Under the pieces are notes generated by a model. That model had not been told where the DNA came from. It made no database searches and was given only the letters and a program-made list of their open reading frames with translations. A DNA stretch of 64,000 nt from positions 62,001-126,000 of the forward strand of contig NZ_JBODSD010000002.1 in the NCBI RefSeq assembly GCF_050632745.1. The letters are read 5' to 3'. The stretch's first letter is position 1, and the number at the start of each line of letters is the position of its first letter. Position numbers and translations under genes: made by a program. The DNA is from Mumia sp050632745. Its GTDB lineage: Bacteria > Actinomycetota > Actinomycetes > Propionibacteriales > Nocardioidaceae. This document shows, piece by piece, positions 24,360-32,203 of this stretch.

Positions 24360-24651
24360 GAGACGCACCCCCGGCCGGCTCCCACCCGCGGGCGATGCGG
24401 GCATGCTCAGACGTGGCTGATTGCCACCCGCCGACCCACGCAATCCCGGACGTCGTTCCGTAGCTTTCGGCGTTCACCCTCGCCTCGATCGCCTCCGCGA
24501 TCCCCTTCTTCGTCGCCTCGCGGACCTCGCGATCGTGGGCGGCGAGCGCAGCGACGATCTCGATGCCGGATCGCTGGCCCGCCTTCCAGTGGTCCAGCTC
24601 GGAGAGAAAGCGCGTGCGCGCCTCCTCCAGTGCCTCGCGGTCAGTCACCAT
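24352..24651 (-). CDS. 99-aa helical hypothetical protein
   Basis: ATG 24651, or GTG 24648 giving an 8-base overlap. Long charged helices (REALEEARTRFLSELDHWKAG, HDREVREATKKGIAEAIEARV) end in a Trp/Gly-rich segment (GIAWVGGWQSA). Not recognised. Confidence 0.6.
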   Translation of the reverse strand: MVTDREALEEARTRFLSELDHWKAGQRSGIEIVAALAAHDREVREATKKGIAEAIEARVNAESYGTTSGIAWVGGWQSATSEHARIARGWEPAGGASHG

Positions 24652-25183
24652 CAGAGACCCCCTCGATGGGCTCCGTGCACTCGGGGCACTCCGACTCCTT
24701 GCCGACGACGCGGGTGGAGATGCGCCACCCGTGCGCGTCGGGCTCCTCGACGTGGTTGTGGTGATCCGGCTCCTCGACGACGGGGTACGGCTTGATCCGC
24801 TCGACCGGGACGCCGTAGTGAACGGCGCGGTCGTACACGGTCCCGCCTTCCTCATCCCTGGCGCGGGTCTCGGCCCACCGCCACGCTTCCTCGCCAGTCA
24901 GGCCCTGGAGCAGCGCGTCAGCGTGCAGGGCAGCCGACCGGGCGTCGATCAGCCGGAGTGTGCGTGCGACGGCCAGGCGTCGCGACAGCGGCTCACGGTC
25001 AGGCTCGGTCTCCTTATGCTCAGGCCTCCACAGGTCGTGCCAGTCGGTGCCCCAGATCTCGAAGCCGATCGCGAGCGCGTAGAGGTACGGGACCGCTTCG
25101 GCGAGCGGCTGCACCACGCCCTCGCCGGGGTGGGGGTAGAGCTCGTGCGCGAAGCGACGCTTCGTGCGGCGGTCAGTCGCCAT
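24641..25183 (-). CDS. 180-aa actinophage conserved hypothetical protein
   Basis: ATG 25183. The N-terminal RRTKRRFAHELYPHPGEG and following AVPYLYALAIGFEIWGTDWHDL form a conserved block seen in actinophage early genes. A CPECTEP zinc-type end closes the protein. The middle is helical (SAALHADALLQGLTGEEAWRWAE). Function unknown. Confidence 0.68.
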   Translation of the reverse strand: MATDRRTKRRFAHELYPHPGEGVVQPLAEAVPYLYALAIGFEIWGTDWHDLWRPEHKETEPDREPLSRRLAVARTLRLIDARSAALHADALLQGLTGEEAWRWAETRARDEEGGTVYDRAVHYGVPVERIKPYPVVEEPDHHNHVEEPDAHGWRISTRVVGKESECPECTEPIEGVSDGD

Positions 25184-25637
25184 CACGCACCCCCTCGTAC
25201 GGACGGGGGTTGAGCATGCTGGCCCAGTCGTCCCAAACGACATCAGCGGGCGCGTACCAGCCCTTGCGGACATCGGACCCGTGGACGCGAATCCAGTCCG
25301 CACGGTCGTCGGTGACCTTCGCGCCCCACTCCTGCGGCTCCTCCATCGGCGGCTTGGGCGGGGTGCTCTGGGCGGCGATCTTGCGCGCGAGGTTGACAGC
25401 CACCGCTGACGACGAGCCGACCGCCAACGCGACTTGCACGAACGCCTGCACGTCCTCGTCCTGGGGGTCCAGCACGATGGCGCGGCGGGGGTTCGTCACA
25501 CCGGGGCGGTCGGGGAAGAACCGAGCGACCTCCTCGAACGGCGCGCACGCTGGCCCGACGTGCTCGAACCCGTACACGCCCCACGTCTCGCCGGCGCGGT
25601 CCCAGAGGTACAGCCGGGCGGGCTCGAAGTTGCTCAT
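25173..25637 (-). CDS. 154-aa hypothetical protein next to the RNA repair genes
   Basis: ATG 25637 shares a base with the stop of the kinase-phosphatase gene, so it is co-translated with it. Aromatic N-terminus (FEPARLYLWDRAGETWGVYGF), an Ala/Val-rich middle helix (VQAFVQVALAVGSSSAVAVNLA) and a C-terminus with WGAKVTDDRADWIRVHG. No catalytic motif was recognised. Confidence 0.62.
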   Translation of the reverse strand: MSNFEPARLYLWDRAGETWGVYGFEHVGPACAPFEEVARFFPDRPGVTNPRRAIVLDPQDEDVQAFVQVALAVGSSSAVAVNLARKIAAQSTPPKPPMEEPQEWGAKVTDDRADWIRVHGSDVRKGWYAPADVVWDDWASMLNPRPYEGVRDGD

Positions 25638-26536
25638 CAGAAGTCCCCGGGGGCGACCTGGAGGCAGGTGAGGCCCATCGCCCGCCACATCCGTACGACC
25701 TGGGTTCGGTCGTCGAGGACACCGCGGACGTTCCACCGGTGGCGTAGGTGGGTGTCGAAGAGCTCGGCCTTCACGATCCGGTCGGGCCGGTTGTCACCGG
25801 CGGCGCGCATGTGGAGCTCGGCGTACCCGTCGAGGTGCTCGTCGAGCCACGCCTTCGTGGCGGTGCGGCACTCCTCACTGCGACCGGACATCACGATCAG
25901 GACGTAGCCGGCGTCGTGGAGGGTCTGGGCGAGCTGGATCACCGCGGTGTTCGGTCGGTCCTCGGCGACCCTCGTCCAGTCGAACGGGCTGCGGTCGCCC
26001 ATCAGGGCGAGGGTGCCGTCGACGTCGACGATCCAGGCCTCGGGGCGCGTCTCGTCTGGCACGTAGATGTCCGGAGCGGCTGCGTCGGCGGTCCGCTCGG
26101 TGGGGTGGACCTTGGGCCACGGCATCCGGTAGCGGGCGGCGAACCCGCGGACGATTTGCTCGCCGACCGGCTCCGGTCGGGCGGCGTCGTTCTTCACGCA
26201 CTGCTCGACGTCGGTGGTGACGTCGAGGACCTCGAAGTCGGCGCCCAGGGCGGTGGCGAGGTCGCACCAGTCGCGGGCGAACCTCAGCCGGAGGTTCGTG
26301 TCGTCGACGACGACGTCCCGGCCGGCGCGCAGCAGGGAGCGGACCATGGCGAACTCGACGCGAGTGACGGTCTTCTCCTGGTCGTGGAACAGGCCGTGGG
26401 AGACCCCGAACAGGCTGCGTCGGAGGTCGTCACGGTTGACGCGGGTCCGCTGGTGCGGCTCGCGGGCGACCCAGTCGCGGGCGGCGGTGGTCTTCCCCGA
26501 GCCGGGGTAGCCGCGGGTGATGAGCAGGGTGGTCAT
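25637..26536 (-). CDS. pseT: Polynucleotide 5'-kinase / 3'-phosphatase (T4 Pnkp-like)
   Basis: At 299 aa this matches T4 Pnkp (301 aa) in size and order. N-terminal kinase: P-loop GYPGSGKTT (residues 9-17), with DDTNLRLRFARDW further on. C-terminal HAD phosphatase: WIVDVDGTLALMG with Asp171 and Asp173, then MSGRSEECR and GVLDDR. It heals cleaved RNA ends by adding a 5' phosphate and removing a 2',3'-cyclic or 3' phosphate. Its start overlaps the ligase stop (ATGA), so the two repair steps are made together. Confidence 0.95.
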   Translation of the reverse strand: MTTLLITRGYPGSGKTTAARDWVAREPHQRTRVNRDDLRRSLFGVSHGLFHDQEKTVTRVEFAMVRSLLRAGRDVVVDDTNLRLRFARDWCDLATALGADFEVLDVTTDVEQCVKNDAARPEPVGEQIVRGFAARYRMPWPKVHPTERTADAAAPDIYVPDETRPEAWIVDVDGTLALMGDRSPFDWTRVAEDRPNTAVIQLAQTLHDAGYVLIVMSGRSEECRTATKAWLDEHLDGYAELHMRAAGDNRPDRIVKAELFDTHLRHRWNVRGVLDDRTQVVRMWRAMGLTCLQVAPGDF

Positions 26537-27630
26537 GCGACGTCCTCCGAGATGTGGCGCATCGGGTTGGCCCCGACGGGACGGATCTGCTTCCAGACGA
26601 CCGGCGTGATGTCGCGGCCGTCGAGCAGGTGGAACATGAGGCCCTTGAGCGGGTTGTCGGCGCAGGCGAGGGCGTACTGCTTGCGTTCGAAGTCGTCGCC
26701 GAGCCACTCGAGGAGGTGGTGGTGCTCGGCGTGCGCGCGGCCGACGATGTCCTCGTGGCGGTCGATCAGCGCTTCGGCGTGGTCACGGACCCAGCCGTGG
26801 AACTCGTCGGGCACCGACGCCAGAAGAGCGTCGTACGATCCGCCGTGGGCGGCGAGGTGCTCCCACACCGCCCGCTCCGACAGGCCGGTGACGAGCTTGT
26901 GCAGGCGCACGTAGTCGTCCTGCTTGATCTTCACCATCAGCCCGGCGATGCGGCGCCGTACGACGAGCCCTTCGGCGTTCGACCGCGGAGCCCGCGCGAG
27001 GGCTTCGCGCAGCGTCGACTCGGGGTACGTCGTGGTACGCGGCCCGTCCCACGGAAACGATGTCGGGCCAAAGGTGTACCCGGTCGAGATGTGGCGGGTG
27101 CCGAGGAGCACGAGGTCGTCGAGGCCGGCGTAGTCGAGGACGATCCGGTTCGACGGGTAGACGATCTCGAACAGGTACGTCAGCCCCGGGAGCGGCGACC
27201 AATGCTCGAGGTACTCCCGGCGGAGCAGCGCGGTCGCGTGGACCGCCTGCTCAGACGTGAACGATCCGCGCGTCGCGATCGCCCACCCGTCCGGAGCGGG
27301 GTACAGGATCCCCAGCGAGCCGTCCATCTTGTCGGTGACCTCGGCGGACGCGTCCAGGTCGAGGGCGTCGACGGGGTGCTCCCCGTAGTTGAAGAACTTC
27401 TCCCACGGCCGCGCGAGCACGACGCCGGTGCTCTTCCGCACGATCAGCCCACGACAGGCTCGGGTGACGGGCGTCCAGACGCGCTCGTACTGCGCCTTCT
27501 CGGCGTAGTTCAGGATCACCAGGTCCGGGTCGTCGGGGTGCTCGCGCTCGCGGACGTATCCGTCCTTGATCGCGACCGAGAGGTCGGCGACGTCGAGGAT
27601 CTGGTCGAGGGTCAAGCTCTCGGTGCTCAC
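26533..27630 (-). CDS. rnlA: T4 RNA ligase 1-like RNA ligase
   Basis: A 365-aa protein (T4 Rnl1 is 374 aa) from GTG 27630. Nucleotidyl-transferase motif I is DKMDGSLG with Lys101 as the AMP acceptor. Motif III FEIVYPSNRIV, motif IV EGLVVRR and motif V MVKIKQDDY follow in order, and an Rnl1-type helical C-terminal domain ends the protein. It seals the ends produced by the kinase-phosphatase, which is how T4 repairs tRNA cut by host anticodon nucleases. It overlaps the WhiB-HTH gene by GTGA. Confidence 0.94.
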   Translation of the reverse strand: MSTESLTLDQILDVADLSVAIKDGYVREREHPDDPDLVILNYAEKAQYERVWTPVTRACRGLIVRKSTGVVLARPWEKFFNYGEHPVDALDLDASAEVTDKMDGSLGILYPAPDGWAIATRGSFTSEQAVHATALLRREYLEHWSPLPGLTYLFEIVYPSNRIVLDYAGLDDLVLLGTRHISTGYTFGPTSFPWDGPRTTTYPESTLREALARAPRSNAEGLVVRRRIAGLMVKIKQDDYVRLHKLVTGLSERAVWEHLAAHGGSYDALLASVPDEFHGWVRDHAEALIDRHEDIVGRAHAEHHHLLEWLGDDFERKQYALACADNPLKGLMFHLLDGRDITPVVWKQIRPVGANPMRHISEDVA

Positions 27631-28211
27631 ACGGTCACCGGCCTTGGGCCGTGGATCGTGGGGCGGGGACCGATCGATCGGGGGCGGATCGCTCCGCCCT
27701 GGGAGACGATCGCCTTCCGGATCGTCTTCGGGGCCGCGTGGTACCTCGACTCGAGCTGGTGCAGCGTCGCGCCGGCGGCGTACGCGGCCGCGATCTCCTC
27801 GGCGGGGAGGTCGGTGGCGGCGGTCCGCGGCGCCTGAACCTGGCGCGCGGTGTCGCCAGCTTCGTCACGGACCGCGCGGATCACGCTCTGGTGGACGCCG
27901 AACCGTTTGGCGACCTTGGTCATCGGCTGCCCGGCGGCGATGGCTGCGAGGACGGCGTCGGTGTCGAGGTTGTGGCGCTGCGCGGTGGTGCGGCGCATCC
28001 CGTCGCGGGTCGCGATGAGCAGCCGCTCGTCGGCGGTGAGGCCACCCCACACACCGGCCGGCTCGTTGCGGGCGAGCGCACCGGTGAGGCACGCCTCCCG
28101 GAGCAGGCAGCCGAGGCAGACGCGCTTTGCCTCGTCCTTGGCGGATGGCAGGTCGGAGAAGAACAGTTCGGGGTCGTGTCGGCGGCACGCGGCCGCGGTC
28201 ATGGTGGTCAT
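27627..28211 (-). CDS. WhiB-family iron-sulfur regulator fused to two HTH segments
   Basis: A 194-aa product from ATG 28211. Cys9, Cys32, Cys35 and Cys41 form the WhiB [4Fe-4S] cluster set (C, then CxxC-x5-C), followed by GVWGGLT, the WhiB beta-turn. Unlike host WhiB (~80-110 aa), it continues into two helix-turn-helix segments: DTDAVLAAIAAGQPMTKVAKRFGV and EEIAAAYAAGATLHQLESRYH. Likely a redox- or sigma-linked transcription factor acting for the phage; phage WhiB proteins are known to act on host promoters. Confidence 0.88.
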   Translation of the reverse strand: MTTMTAAACRRHDPELFFSDLPSAKDEAKRVCLGCLLREACLTGALARNEPAGVWGGLTADERLLIATRDGMRRTTAQRHNLDTDAVLAAIAAGQPMTKVAKRFGVHQSVIRAVRDEAGDTARQVQAPRTAATDLPAEEIAAAYAAGATLHQLESRYHAAPKTIRKAIVSQGGAIRPRSIGPRPTIHGPRPVTV

Positions 28212-28891
28212 GCTGCGTCCTTCCTGGTGCGGGGGCGGCCGGGGATGCCGCCCTCGGGGCGGATCTCGAGCCCGGCTTGGAGTACGGCGTCGCGGACGCG
28301 GGCCTTGCCGACGCGGAGCTTCTTCGCGATGGCGCCGATCCCGTTGCCGTCCCGGTAGGCGGCGACGGCCGCGCCGGCGTCGAAGGTCCGTGAGCGGCGG
28401 GTGGTGCCGGGCTTGATCCGTGTCCCGCTGGGTCGGATCGGGACGCCGGCGGCGATGAGGGTCTCGCGGACCCTGCGTGCGCTGACCTGGATGTCGGCGG
28501 CGATGTTGTCGATCGAGCGCTCGGCGTAGGCGGCGACGACGGCGTCGGCGTCGATCGGGCGCAGTCGCGGGGCACGGCGCTCCCGGGGCGGTGCGGGGCG
28601 TGCCTTCGCTTTCGGCGTGCGGGTCCGCTTCGGGCGGGGCGCAGGCACGATCGCGGGGGCCGGGGGCACCTCCTCGACGCTGGGTACGGCGCGGCGTGCC
28701 CGCTCCGCGCAGGTTCCGCAGCGACCCGCCTGGTCCTTGTCGGCCGGCTTGGTGTTGCGCTTGCAGCCGGTGCACGGTGTCGCTCGCACGCTGTGGTCGG
28801 CGTACCGGGTGGCGCCTCGCTTCCCGATCGGGAGCTGGCGGTCGTAGTCGCCGCCCATCACGGCGGCGGTCGCTGATCCACGGATGATCAT
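28208..28891 (-). CDS. Zinc finger plus tandem HTH DNA-binding protein
   Basis: A 227-aa product from ATG 28891, ATGA-coupled to the methyltransferase. Residues ~43-65 hold CTGCKRNT and CGTCAER, a zinc ribbon. A Pro/Lys/Arg-rich linker follows. Then two repeats of about 50 residues, each a helix-turn-helix ending G(V/L)xIRP: IDADAVVAAYAERSIDNIA and FDAGAAVAAYRDGNGIGAI. They resemble the HTH pair at the end of the adjacent WhiB fusion. Likely sequence-specific DNA binding. Confidence 0.75.
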   Translation of the reverse strand: MIIRGSATAAVMGGDYDRQLPIGKRGATRYADHSVRATPCTGCKRNTKPADKDQAGRCGTCAERARRAVPSVEEVPPAPAIVPAPRPKRTRTPKAKARPAPPRERRAPRLRPIDADAVVAAYAERSIDNIAADIQVSARRVRETLIAAGVPIRPSGTRIKPGTTRRSRTFDAGAAVAAYRDGNGIGAIAKKLRVGKARVRDAVLQAGLEIRPEGGIPGRPRTRKDAA

Positions 28892-30624
28892 GCCGCCACG
28901 TCCTCTCCGGTGATGGCGGCGACGACGGCGCCGATGAGGTCGCGGGCCGCGGGCGGGGTGACGGCGTTGCCGGACTGCTTGACCTGCTCGCGGCGGTTGC
29001 CGCGCATCACGTAGTCGGCGGGGAACGCCATGGCCTGCTTGATCTCGTCGGGCTCGAGCATTCGGAAGTGGACGTCGGCGATGTCGACGGTCGGGCGGTC
29101 GGCGGCGAGGAGCGACTGGTGCCCGCTGGTCGTCATCGTCCGCGCGGGCTCGTCGACCGGGGTCGTCATCTCGGCGCCGTCGCCCCTGCTGCCGTTGTTC
29201 CTCATCAGGAGTCCGTACGCCTCGCGGGTCGTGAGCGAGCGCAGCACCTCGGCGGTCGGCCGGGCGTCGTCGTTCCACGTGCCGCCGGCCGGAACGACGA
29301 GCGCGTGCCGCTCGAGCGTCGTGACTGTCGCGAGAGCCTCGTCGGCCGGGCGGACCCCGCCGTTGCCGTAGTACGTCGTGATCAGCGCGTGGTGGTTGCC
29401 CGACGCGGTGACGGTCGACAGAGCGTCCGACGCCCGGCGGGCGGTCGACCCGCCGCCCCGCAGCTCGGCGATGAACGCCGGGTGGAACGCCCACCCCGAC
29501 TCATTGCGGGTCGTCGCCGTACGGAGCGCGTCGACCGAGCTCGTCGGATGCTTCCCGTCGCGGCCCTCGACCGGCACCATCACCGGCGCGTACGCGATCG
29601 CCTTCGACTCCCGGGTGTGCATCGTGCGGAGCACCTCGTCGACCGGCCACGCCCGGTAGTACGAGCTGGGGTCGCCGTAGCCGGGGTGCTTCGGGTCGGC
29701 GGCGTCGTACTGGTTGCCGCCGTGCTCGACGGCGATCGGCGACCAGTAGCGCTCGATGCCGACCTGGATCCGGCGCATCGTCTTCTCGGCGAGCGGCTTG
29801 TCGCGGTCGCCGATCCGCTGGCCGCGGTTCGACCAGTCGATGATCGTCGCGGCGGGCAGCCAGCCCGGCTCGACGACCTGGTTTCGGCAGGTGATGTTCG
29901 GGCAGCGGTAGACGTACTGCGACCGGTAGCGGCCGACCTTCGTGCCGGACTTCTTGAAGACCTGCATCGCATCGACCAGCTGGTCGCACGTCGGGCAGTA
30001 CGCCTTCGGGCGCTGCATCCGCTCGAAGTCCGGGCGCCGCTCGCCGCGTCGCCAGAACGCCACGTACACGCGGTCGCGCGACTGCGGCGCCGGGAGCCCG
30101 CCGGCCTGGGCGTGCATGCTGTTGAGCGAGATCAGGGTGTGGTCGTAGCCCATCGCGTGCATCGCCGACAGCCACGCCTGGAACAGGCCGCCACGGACCC
30201 CGTGCGGCGAGGACCAGTCGACGACCTCGACGACGTTCTCGACGAGGATCGCGCGGTAGTGGTGCGCCTCGGCGAAGCGGACGACGTCCCACATCGTCGC
30301 GCGGGAGCGCTCGGCGGCCTCGTCGGGCAGGGTGTCGCCGAACAGGTCGGCCTGGAAGATCTGCCGGCGACCCTTCGCCCGCGAGTGGTTGGTGCACTCC
30401 GGCGACGCCCAGAGGATGTCGGTGGCCGGGATGTAGCGGGGATCGGTCTGGGAGATGTCGGCCTGCAGGTGGTCGGTGTCGGGGTGGTTCGCGTTGTGGG
30501 TCTCGATCGCGAGGTCCCAGTGGTTCGCGGCGAGGCGAACCTGGACGCCGGGCACGGAGATCGCGCCGGTCGAGCTGCCACCTGCTCCGCAGAACAGGTC
30601 GGTCATGGTGAGGTTGGCGCTCAC
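28888..30624 (-). CDS. DNA C5-cytosine methyltransferase
   Basis: A 578-aa protein from GTG 30624 with AAGGAGG upstream. Motif I TDLFCGAGGSSTG, motif IV around Cys77 as SPECTNHS (instead of PPCQ), motif VI LVENVVEV, motif VIII QSRDRVYV and motif X SGNAVTPP are in order. A zinc-type insert (CPTC ... CPNITC) and a long target-recognition region with repeated LxTxT units are typical of large phage enzymes. No cognate restriction gene is nearby, so self-protection of phage DNA is likely. Confidence 0.93.
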   Translation of the reverse strand: MSANLTMTDLFCGAGGSSTGAISVPGVQVRLAANHWDLAIETHNANHPDTDHLQADISQTDPRYIPATDILWASPECTNHSRAKGRRQIFQADLFGDTLPDEAAERSRATMWDVVRFAEAHHYRAILVENVVEVVDWSSPHGVRGGLFQAWLSAMHAMGYDHTLISLNSMHAQAGGLPAPQSRDRVYVAFWRRGERRPDFERMQRPKAYCPTCDQLVDAMQVFKKSGTKVGRYRSQYVYRCPNITCRNQVVEPGWLPAATIIDWSNRGQRIGDRDKPLAEKTMRRIQVGIERYWSPIAVEHGGNQYDAADPKHPGYGDPSSYYRAWPVDEVLRTMHTRESKAIAYAPVMVPVEGRDGKHPTSSVDALRTATTRNESGWAFHPAFIAELRGGGSTARRASDALSTVTASGNHHALITTYYGNGGVRPADEALATVTTLERHALVVPAGGTWNDDARPTAEVLRSLTTREAYGLLMRNNGSRGDGAEMTTPVDEPARTMTTSGHQSLLAADRPTVDIADVHFRMLEPDEIKQAMAFPADYVMRGNRREQVKQSGNAVTPPAARDLIGAVVAAITGEDVAA

Positions 30625-30665
30625 GCGCGGCCTCCTTCGATGTCGGGGGAGTGGAGGGCGGTCAC
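30621..30665 (-). CDS. Possible 14-codon coupling mini-gene
   Basis: GTG 30665 overlaps the HNH stop (GTGA), and the frame ends in a stop overlapping the methyltransferase start (GTGA). It also contains the AAGGAGG used by the methyltransferase. It may only keep ribosomes moving between the genes. The product, MTALHSPDIEGGRA, may have no role. Confidence 0.3.
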   Translation of the reverse strand: MTALHSPDIEGGRA

Positions 30666-31105
30666 ATCGGGCCCTCTCCGTGGAGCTGGTGGCGGGGTGG
30701 GGTGAGGCATCCGCAGTCGCAGCCGCATGACGCGAGGGCGATGCCCTGGTCTGTGTCCGGGCCGGGCGGGTCGACAGCATCGACGCCGTAGTCGTCGCTG
30801 AGCGCGATCCAGCCGCGCCAGCTGTAGACGGCCCACGCGGTCGTGGTCGCTCGCCTCGGGGCAGACCACCCGTGCGCGTCCGCGAGGATGGGGTGGTGCT
30901 CGACCCAGCCGTGGCAGCCGGTCGTCCCGGAGCCGCACAGGGCGAGGAGGTTTGACACGGCCGCGACCTTCGGGTCCCGGGTGCCGCCCATGCCGCGACC
31001 GATCCGATGCTGGATCGTCAGCTGCCCGCCCTTGCCGCAGCGGACACACCGGTGAGCGTCACGGTCGTACACGTCCTGCCGGACCGCGGTCGGGACGGCA
31101 GTCAT
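30662..31105 (-). CDS. HNH endonuclease
   Basis: A 147-aa protein from ATG 31105. RDAHRCVRCGKGGQLTIQHRIGRG contains CxxC and the first His of the HNH fold. NLLALCG gives the Asn, and GCHGWVEHHP the last His. The Cys pairs hold a structural zinc. A free-standing early HNH protein may act as a homing-type nuclease or in DNA processing. It sits just before the methyltransferase but no restriction role can be shown. Confidence 0.85.
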   Translation of the reverse strand: MTAVPTAVRQDVYDRDAHRCVRCGKGGQLTIQHRIGRGMGGTRDPKVAAVSNLLALCGSGTTGCHGWVEHHPILADAHGWSAPRRATTTAWAVYSWRGWIALSDDYGVDAVDPPGPDTDQGIALASCGCDCGCLTPPRHQLHGEGPM

Positions 31106-31296
31106 GAAGCACCGCCGCTCTCGCGCGAGACGCGCCACGTCGGGTGGCAGCGACTCGTACGGGTCTCGCCGTCGAAGCGGACGCCGAGGTACTGGTCGGG
31201 GAACGAGGCGAGCGTCCCCGCGCGGCCGTCGACGACGAGACGGTCGCCGACCTTGTAGTCCACGGCGTAGCGGCTGCGCACGTACGCGGCGCTCAC
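31102..31296 (-). CDS. 64-aa SH3-like beta-barrel protein
   Basis: GTG 31296 (GTGA overlap). YKVGDRLVVDGRAGTLASFPDQYLGVRFDGE has the strand-turn pattern of a KOW/SH3-like small barrel, followed by RCHPTWRV. Function unknown; ATGA-coupled to the HNH gene. Confidence 0.62.
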   Translation of the reverse strand: MSAAYVRSRYAVDYKVGDRLVVDGRAGTLASFPDQYLGVRFDGETRTSRCHPTWRVSRESGGAS

Positions 31297-31913
31297 GACA
31301 GCACCCCCAGCACCTTCGCGGCGGCCTCGACCTGGTCCCAGGCGGTGCGGTCTCCGCCGTTGCGGTCGGGGTGAACGCGTCGTCGCGCGAGGTGGTACGC
31401 CGCCCTGGCCTCGTTGGTGTCGGCGCGCTCGTCGGCGCTGAGCTTGAAGCCGAGCGCCTTGTCGATCACGCGCCATGCCTCGTCGTGGGTCATGTGTGAG
31501 GCGGGCATCGCGGTCCCGGCGGGGAGCTGCTTCCAGCCGGTGTACTGCTCGCCGTGCTCGGACACGCCGTAGCGGTCGACGCGGCGGAGCGCTTCGAGCG
31601 ACAGGGCGATCGCGCGGACGTTGTCCTGCCAGCTGTCGAAGCGGTCCGTGGCGTACGTCAGCGGCCCGTGCTTCGACGTGAACGCGACCCGCACCGCGGG
31701 CGAGGTCGGTCGGGCGTTGGCGTACAGGCCGCCGTCGATGCGGATCTGGGATTCGGTGACGTCGCACTCGACGACGAGGTCGCGGCCGTCGAGCATCTTG
31801 ACCTCGCGCTCGAGGAGCTGCTGGGTCGACGTCCAGGTCGAGTCGAACGCCGAGCGGCGGTGCTTCCCGGTGAACGGGGTGCGGTCGCTGATGGGGCGGA
31901 CGGTGTACCTCAT
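31293..31913 (-). CDS. J-domain (DnaJ-like) phage protein
   Basis: A 206-aa product from ATG 31913. An N-terminal ~120-residue region of unknown type is followed by a C-terminal J-like domain: HDEAWRVIDKALGFKLSADE, then AYHLARRRVHPDRNGGDRTAWDQV, with the conserved HPD tripeptide. The J domain stimulates Hsp70 (DnaK) ATPase, so the phage protein may direct host DnaK to a substrate. No Gly/Phe or zinc-finger region is present. Confidence 0.82.
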   Translation of the reverse strand: MRYTVRPISDRTPFTGKHRRSAFDSTWTSTQQLLEREVKMLDGRDLVVECDVTESQIRIDGGLYANARPTSPAVRVAFTSKHGPLTYATDRFDSWQDNVRAIALSLEALRRVDRYGVSEHGEQYTGWKQLPAGTAMPASHMTHDEAWRVIDKALGFKLSADERADTNEARAAYHLARRRVHPDRNGGDRTAWDQVEAAAKVLGVLS

Positions 31914-32203
31914 TTGACGACCTCCACGCGGACGCTGACCGTCTCGACCACGACCGCCGTTCGTGCGGCCTCGTCGACCGCCGGCCGCAGGTAGTCGATG
32001 CCGTGGCCTGTGACCCGGGCCGCGCACTTCACCGCGTCGATGCGCTTGCGGTAGCCCTCCGACGAGACCGCGAGCACGTTCCCGTTCGCGGCGACGTAAC
32101 GCCACCGCCAGTCAGGGACGTGGCCGAGCACTTTGCCCCGGCTGTCGAACCTCAGGCGGTCGTAGCCGCGGTAGAACACGAGACGGTCCAAGCGCGCGAT
32201 CAT
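31910..32203 (-). CDS. DUF1508 (YegP-like) protein
   Basis: A 97-aa protein from ATG 32203. RFDSRGKVLGHVPDWRWRYVAANGNVLAVSSEGYRKRI is the DUF1508 fold: paired strands with W-R-x-V-A-A-N-G and SEGY, then a helix. Normally two repeats occur; here one is present. Role in phages unknown. Confidence 0.78.
   Translation of the reverse strand: MIARLDRLVFYRGYDRLRFDSRGKVLGHVPDWRWRYVAANGNVLAVSSEGYRKRIDAVKCAARVTGHGIDYLRPAVDEAARTAVVVETVSVRVEVVK

Noticed and set aside
27627..30665. Restriction-modification system (methyltransferase plus HNH)
   Set aside because: The HNH protein is a small generic nuclease and no specificity or restriction domain is present; adjacency alone is not enough.
29068..30705. 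545-codon plus-strand frame opposite the methyltransferase
   Set aside because: Antisense shadow; the methyltransferase motifs are all on the minus strand.
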